NCBI GenBank assembly: GCA_010279815.1
Contig: QEOQ01000316.1
Coordinates: 464,810-528,809 of the forward strand
DNA from: Brachionus plicatilis
Taxonomy: Eukaryota > Rotifera > Eurotatoria > Ploima > Brachionidae
DNA length: 64,000 bases
Reading direction: 5' to 3'
A program made the position numbers and the translations under genes. Shown here in pieces: positions 58,180 to 64,000 of the stretch. Position 1 is the stretch's first letter, and each line of letters begins with the position of its first letter. The notes beneath the pieces are model-generated. The model saw only the letters and a program-made list of their open reading frames with translations. It did no database searches and was not told the origin of the DNA.

Positions 58180-61100
58180 CTAAAAGTCAAAGCTATATTG
58201 ATTGTTCGAATTTTGCAAGTCGGCAAAATTAATCGATTCCCACACAGTCGAGAGCAAGTCCTCGGCATACACCCTGAAGAAAAACTCTTCGCGAGTCAAC
58301 TCTTGCGTAATGTAAAGATCGTCAATGTACGGCTTGGCATTGGTGAGACTAATCCACGGCGTGTTCGCACTCGGCCTCAACTCGTGCACACGGCTCGGCC
58401 TAAACTTGTCGCTGTACAACGGATCAGAGCGTCCGTGCTCGTTCTCAGCCGACACTCTAATCTCATAGTCGCGTCCCTCCACCAAATTAATTATCTTCAA
58501 CGACCTCACATCGGCATCAACTCGGGCCACTTTGATCCAAATATTTTCTCTAACATCCTTTTTCTCCACAAAATAGCTGAGGAGAGGAGAACGGGTGTCG
58601 GGAGGCGCGTGCCACGACGCATCAATTGTCTCACGAGTAATATTACTAATTGTGACCGGACCGAGAGGGGGCGCAGGCCGAGCGAACAAATTCTTGGCCG
58701 CCACGGGCTCCACGAGCTCGGCAAACGGTCCCTGGCCGACCGAATTCTCAGCAGCCACTCTCACCGAATACAAGCCGTCCACATTCAAATGCTTGATGGT
58801 GTAGTCAAGCGTGTACTTGTCGACAATGTCCTGGGTGAGCCACTCTACACGGATGTCATAGCCGTCCTCTTTGAACTCTTTGTCGCGCACAATCTCGGCT
58901 CGTTCGATTATGTAGCCGGTTATGGGCGAGCCGCCAGTGCAGCTGGGCGACATCCACGCCACACTTATTTGTGCGTCGTCCACTGACGTGACCTGGAGGC
59001 CGACGGGCTCGGAGGGCGCTCGCAACGGCCGCTTGAGTCGCACACGTTCACTTTCGCCGCTCTCGCCCATGCCCACTTGATTGTACGCGCTTATTTTAAA
59101 TTTATACTCGACATTTTGCTCTAGACCGTCGAGGACTGTGTAAGTTAATTTTTTTGATTTGATCACGTGACCACACTCGGTCCAGTGTGCGTTCCCGCTC
59201 GCCAATTTAAATATTTTGTAGCCGATTATTGGTGTTGAGCCGGCTCGTTTAGATGATATCCACGACAAGGTCACCGAATGTTCAGTCACTTGATCAATAG
59301 TGATCGATAGTGGTTTGGACGGCAGCTCGTCGCTCAAGTCGAGAAGCACGCTCAGCTCGGTTGGTTGGGACTCGCCGGCCGAGTTAACAGCATAGACACG
59401 AAATGAGTACTTTGTGTTGGCTGACAAGTCGTCTATGACAAACGAGTCGGTGTTGCTAGTGCCCACTTTGGTCCATTGGTTATTGGTAAATGTCTCAATG
59501 ACGTATGTGTCCGCTGAATGTGACTTTATCCAACCGAGTGTGACTGAATTAAGTGTTTTTTGTTTTAGTCTCAAAAATGAGATTGGTGCTGGTTTGTTCA
59601 TTTTTTGGCTTATTAAAATAGGTGCGGTCAATTCGAGTGGTTGTGATCGGCCGGCGTCGTTTTCGGCGCTTATTCGAAATGAATAGTAGTTGTCTTGGAT
59701 AAAGTAGTCGACACACTTGAAACTGGTGTCGCTGGTAAAGCCAACTTTGAACCATTCGTTGTTGAATTTTTTTTCGACTAAATAGCGTTTTATTTTTGAG
59801 CCGCCGTTGGATTTTGGCTCGCACCATGTCAAAGTAATGCATGTGTTGTCATCGGTGATTGTGTAATTTAATGGTGCACTGGGACTGTCCGGTACTTGGA
59901 CCCTCTTGGTCACTGTTGTATCCATGGTTTCCAGCGATGGCTCGGACTCGCCCGCTCCATTCACCGCTTTCACTCTAAATTTGTAGCCAATCGCTTCTTT
60001 TAAATTGTGCACAGTGCACGTGTTCTCATCCGCTTGACAACTAGCTACTGGTGACCATTTTTTTGTCTCACTCGACCACTGCTCAATAATGTACTCTTTA
60101 ATGGAATCATTACCAGTGTACAACGGCGCTTTCCATTCAATCACTGCCCAATTGTTCTTTTTTTTCATCACATGCACATCAAGTGGTCTGCTAGGCGCCT
60201 CGGCCTCTTTTCTCACCGTCACCACCTCATCTAGCTGCACCGGCTCCGATCTGCCCTTCACATTCTCAGCAAACACTCTAAAGTGATAAGTGCCGGCGCT
60301 CAACTCGTCAACTTCACATGCATACACCGCTTGATCTGGCTGGTGTCTGAGCCGACTCACTTTGATCCATGTGACACGTTGACGCTCTCGTTTCTCAATT
60401 AAATAGCTGCGTATGTCAATGCCGCCATTGTTTTCGGGCTCGGTGAACATTAGTGTCACTTTATTGTTGGACATTGAGTGAGTTAGATTGCGGACTGGAC
60501 CAGGCGGGTCGTGTGCGCTCTTTACACAAATTGGTGTTTCGCTCTCCAAAGCTTGAGAGCTCAGATTGGCCTCGTTCTGGGCTTTGACGCGCACATAGTA
60601 GTGCGTGTTCTCGGCCAAATTGGAAAGGTGATAGCGGTGAGTGTGAGCGTTGACTGAGGCCACTTGGGTCCAATGGGCCTTGTTTGCATCTCTGACCTCG
60701 ATTAGATAGTTGGTGATGGCACAACCGCCGTCTGTTCGGCTCTCGTTCCATTCTATGCTCAGCTGGTCGTCGCTGGGCCAAAACTGAAGGGGTCCGGTGG
60801 GGGTGGACGGTGCCTGGACTCGTTTGCGCGGTCCCACCGCCTTCGCCAACACTCTCGGCTCACTATCGCCCATCTCATTCACAGCCACTATTCTAAACAA
60901 GTACTCGTGGTTCTCCTTTAAATTTTGCACACAATACGATGTGTCTATGAACGGAATGTGTTGTTTGACCAGCGACCAATTGGTTCGTTTTGTGTCACAC
61001 TGTTCGATTGTGTAGGATTTGACAGGTCGGCCGTTGTCGCTAAGCGGCGCTTCCCATTGCAGCGTGACGCGGTCTACATCGACGCCGATGCATTCAAAAT

Positions 61101-64000
61101 TGGCGGGCGGCTGTGGTGGACCGACGGCACGCTTCGGCTGGAACGCGTCCGAGTCCAGCGGTTCGCTAAGGCCCTCGCTGTTCTCAGCAAATATCTGCAC
61201 TACGTACTGGCATCCTTCGATCAAATCTTTGACTGTTATTGAGTGTGTGTCGGCGCTCACACGTCCGCACTTGACCCACACGGGCCTCTGCACGTCTCTT
61301 CGCTTGACCAAGTAGCCGGTGATGGCGCTGCCGCCGTTCTCGGTCGGCTGTTGCCACGAGACCTTGGCCGAATTGTGGGTAACGTTGCTGATGAGAATGG
61401 GAGGCTGGGGCGCGCTTGGCACTGTGTACGCGCTCTTTGCTCCGATTGGCTCGCTTGTTTGTAGACACGGACTTTGTCCGATTGTGTTCTCGGCCACTAT
61501 TCGAAAGTGGTAGTCGGTGTTCTCGGTCAAATTGGTGGCTGTGTGAACGAGAGTGTGCGAGTCGACGTGGCCCGACCGAATCCAGTTGGCCGTGTTGACT
61601 TCTCTGTGAAAGACAATGTAGCGGGTGATGCTGGAGCCGCCGTTTGACTTGGGCGGGCCCCATTGAATTGTGATCGAGTTTTTGTTTGTGGTAAGCGGGG
61701 TGATCGGTCCGCTGGGAGCTGATGGTGGTGAGAGCTGTTTTTTGGGAATTACTGGCCGATTTAGTTCAAGTGGCAGCGATTGGCCGATCGAGTTGCGGGC
61801 GCTTATTCTGAAGTAGTGCTCTTGGCCTTCGGCTAAATGTTGCACTGTGTAGGACTTGTGAGCGGCCGCTAGATCGACTACTTGTTGCCACTCGGTCGAT
61901 TTGGAGTCGCCTATGCGCATTTCGATCACATAGCTGGTCAGGTCCTCGCCTCCCGTCCATGCTGGCGGTTTCCATTCAAGTGTGCAGTTGTCCGATTGGA
62001 TGTCTGTGACTAACAGAGGCACTGGCGCGTCCGGTATGCCGTTCGGACGCCTTATCACCACTGGTGTGCTCGACTCTAGTGGCTCGCTCGGGCCAATCGA
62101 GTTCTTGGCGATTACTCTGAAGTAGTATGAGTTGCTCTCGACTAGATTTTTTATTTGCAATGTGTGCTCGGACGATTCAACTATTTCCACTTGGTACCAT
62201 GAGGAGCGTTTGGCTTCGCGCGCCTCCACTATGTAAGATGTGATGCGACTGCCACCGTCGTCGCTTGGCGCCGCCCAGCTTATTTGACAGCCATTTGATT
62301 GAATGTCCGATATGACCAATGGCCCTGTGGGTTGACTGGGGGTGCCTAAAATTTTTTTTTAAATTTTTTAATAAAATTTTTCACAACTATTTATTTTTAA
62401 AAATTTTTAAATTTTTTGAAGATAAAATATCTTTCACAAGAAAGCACTGCAAAAAGATAATTAATTGATTAGTTTGAATTTTGTTATTAATAAAATCATT
62501 AATGAACTTCTAATTGAGAAATTAATTAGAAAATAGTTATTTATTGAATCTTAATAGGTACTCTTATAAAAATGATTTAACTTTCATATTATTAAGATAT
62601 TGTCAAACAAAAAATGGGGTCTTAATCAAAACACACTAGGAAATTTTTATAAATCTTTAGTCGGATCAATTTTAGACTATTCTTTTCTTTGCTTGAACTC
62701 ATTTTCAGAAAATAATATCAAAAAACTACAAGCAATTCAGAATATAGCAGTCAGATCTATTCTTAAGTTAAAATATGATACTCCCTCCAACATGGTGCAT
62801 CATGAGGCTTTTAATAAACTAAAATTACTAACAGTCTCGAATCGGCTTTTTGAATTGAGTGAGAAATTTGTTGGGACAAGACTGAGTCATTCTATTCCAT
62901 TGGTTGGAAGACTGGTGAAGGAATACAAAGAAGGTTTCGAATAAAGATATATTGAATACCCAACTCCATTGTGTAATTGCTACCTTACATTTTCTTCTTT
63001 TTTTCCTGAAACTTGAACTATTTAAACATGTGCCACATGCAACAATCTATTCCAATTTATGTCTTTTCAACTTTCATTTTTTCAGCTTATTAACTTTAAT
63101 TTTTTTATTTTGTTTTTTAACTTATTCTGAAGGAACTTTAGCTCGGAACAGAAAACAAATAAATAAATAAATTCAGTGTTATTTTGATTGAATGATGCCT
63201 TGAATGTAACAACAATGGACTAACCGACTCGATAAAATACTATTTTTATTTAATAGAATCAGAGTTGGTCAAAAGTCAAAATCATGAAGTCAAAGTCAAG
63301 TCTGGACTTTAAATTTAAATACAATAAAGTGTCACTATTAAAAACTTTTTATATAAACTTGTTCAAATAAAAAATTAATATAAAAAAAAAAGTAAGACAG
63401 TTAATATTTAATTTTACTTCTTTTTATTTAGTGTGTTTTTAATAATGACTAAAAGTCTTACATTTTTTTTCAATATTTGCAACATTTCTTAAGCTTAAAT
63501 TTATATAAATATTCATTTTCATAATTTTTTTAATTAAGTTAAAGAAGATTTAAAAATTAGAAAATAATATGGTTGACTTGAGTGGACACAAGTCAAAGTC
63601 TGACTTTGACTTTGAAATTATTTTAGATTCAAGTCAAAGTCAGATGTGTGTGTGTGTGTGGAGGGGGGGGGGGTCGAAGTGGTATTAATGGTTAATAAAT
63701 GTTTACCATAGGCTGGTTTAGCATTTAGTGGTTGTTCCATTTCGAGCGGTTCACTTTGTCCAATTGCATTTTCAGCATAAATTCTAAAATAATAATAGCT
63801 GTTCTTGACCAAATTGTCCATTGTAAAGTTAAATGTTGTTGGTCGAACAGTGCCAGCCTTGAACCAAGTCAAACTCTTTGATATAGACGGCTCCAATATT
63901 TTAGCGTATTCGATTGTAAACGACAATAAATCAGAGCCACCGTCCCACTTGGGCGCTCTCCAATTAAGAGTAACACTCTTGGCCTCTTGGTCCAAATCAA
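58180..64000 (-). CDS. Titin/twitchin-like giant protein, fibronectin type III repeat region (3' part, gene continues beyond window)
   Basis: The last exon (62345-58180) and the one before it (reaching beyond 64000, ending 63707) join in frame through GGC (A-Y-G-T-P-S). About 13 FN3 domains lie in the long exon and one in the preceding exon, each about 100 residues: PxxP start, W in strand B, NGGSxITxYxVE, WxxV, Y-F-R-V-x-A-x-N-x-x-G-x-S-x-P end. Insertions such as the extra 15 residues in the twelfth domain are seen. No Ig or kinase domain occurs in the visible part. After the last FN3 domain a unique tail (PWISLTNAKPYIDDLYITQE...) ends at the stop. FN3 domains of this type build thick-filament proteins such as twitchin and projectin, or giant adhesion proteins. 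The exon is conspicuously GC-rich against its surroundings. The intron 63706-62346 holds transposon debris. Confidence 0.88.
62590..63171 (+). mobile_element. LINE 3' end with reverse-transcriptase C-terminus, in an intron
   Basis: A plus-strand frame at 62600-62944 reads LGNFYKSLVGSILDYSFLCL, KLQAIQNIAVRSILKLKYDT, LLTVSNRLFELSEKF and ends GRLVKEYKEGFE, the C-terminal segment of a LINE ORF2. It is followed at 63124-63171 by TTCTGAAGGAACTTTAGCTC, then GGAACAGAAAACAAATAAATAAA. This links the hairpin/AAATA tail found elsewhere in the window to a LINE. It lies antisense inside the intron of the FN3 gene. Confidence 0.85.
63255..63673. repeat. AAGTC-family remnant and (TG)n(G)n microsatellite
   Basis: CAGAGTTGGTCAAAAGTC at 63260 is a left end of the AAGTC family; AAGTCAAAGTC blocks continue to about 63640. 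They run into (TG)n (63645-63660) and a run of eleven G (63663-63673), the only long homo-G tract in the window. All of it lies in the intron of the FN3 gene, about 35 nt from the splice donor. Confidence 0.65.

Noticed and set aside
58198..61664. Many plus- and minus-strand frames across 58-62 kb
   Set aside because: They are shadows of the GC-rich FN3 exon; only the minus-strand frame has domain structure and a proper acceptor.

Overview
This window is nuclear DNA of an invertebrate animal. It is very AT-rich between genes, and genes stand out as GC-richer islands. The code is standard, introns are GT-AG and mostly only 46-61 nt long, and many genes are intronless or nearly so. The gene set is animal: a MAPKAPK2-type kinase cluster, TOMM22, ARPC5, an EF-hand calmodulin/troponin-C relative, a trypsin-like protease, TRAP-alpha (SSR1), NOP58, EMG1 and a titin/twitchin-like FN3 giant protein. 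The phylum cannot be fixed from sequence alone; a compact AT-rich lophotrochozoan such as a rotifer is one guess.

Layout. 1-5.0 kb is gene-free and holds decayed repeats, including a MULE transposase remnant. 5.0-6.9 kb carries an intronless MK2-like kinase facing TOMM22. 7.5-14.9 kb is a duplication. One kinase copy is broken (C-terminal truncation, piggyBac-type insertion in its first intron, hAT-like insertion upstream). A second copy is intact and preserves the empty piggyBac site. Between them lies a two-tier tandem array of a coiled-coil exon whose extra copies share one nonsense codon. 16.6-18.7 kb is a four-exon type II membrane protein with EB-like cysteine modules and a C-type lectin domain. 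20.8-23.3 kb is a five-exon MK2, the most orthodox one. 23.3-31.6 kb is largely repeat-derived. 31.6-36.6 kb holds ARPC5, the EF-hand protein and a trypsin-like protease with a His-Asp/Glu repeat in a loop beside its active site. 41.9-50.9 kb holds SSR1, NOP58 and EMG1 amid LINE, hAT and foldback elements. 52.1-53.9 kb has a tandem pair of small secreted Thr/Cys-rich genes, the first a pseudogene. 55-58 kb is a nest of transposons (a FLYWCH/MULE element inside a CR1/L2-like LINE inside a foldback element). 58.2 kb to the right edge is the 3' part of an FN3-repeat giant gene that runs out of the window.

How the genes relate. The four kinase loci are one local family, and they differ in exactly the features that couple MK2 to p38 (activation-loop TP and C-terminal docking motif). 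SSR1, NOP58, EMG1, TOMM22 and ARPC5 are unrelated housekeeping genes. Most unexplained structure is mobile DNA: hAT-like elements with 8-bp duplications, foldback/palindromic elements of several families, LINE 3' ends sharing a hairpin plus (AAATA)n tail, and fragments of FLYWCH/MULE and piggyBac elements. All calls are from reading the sequence; no database search was run.
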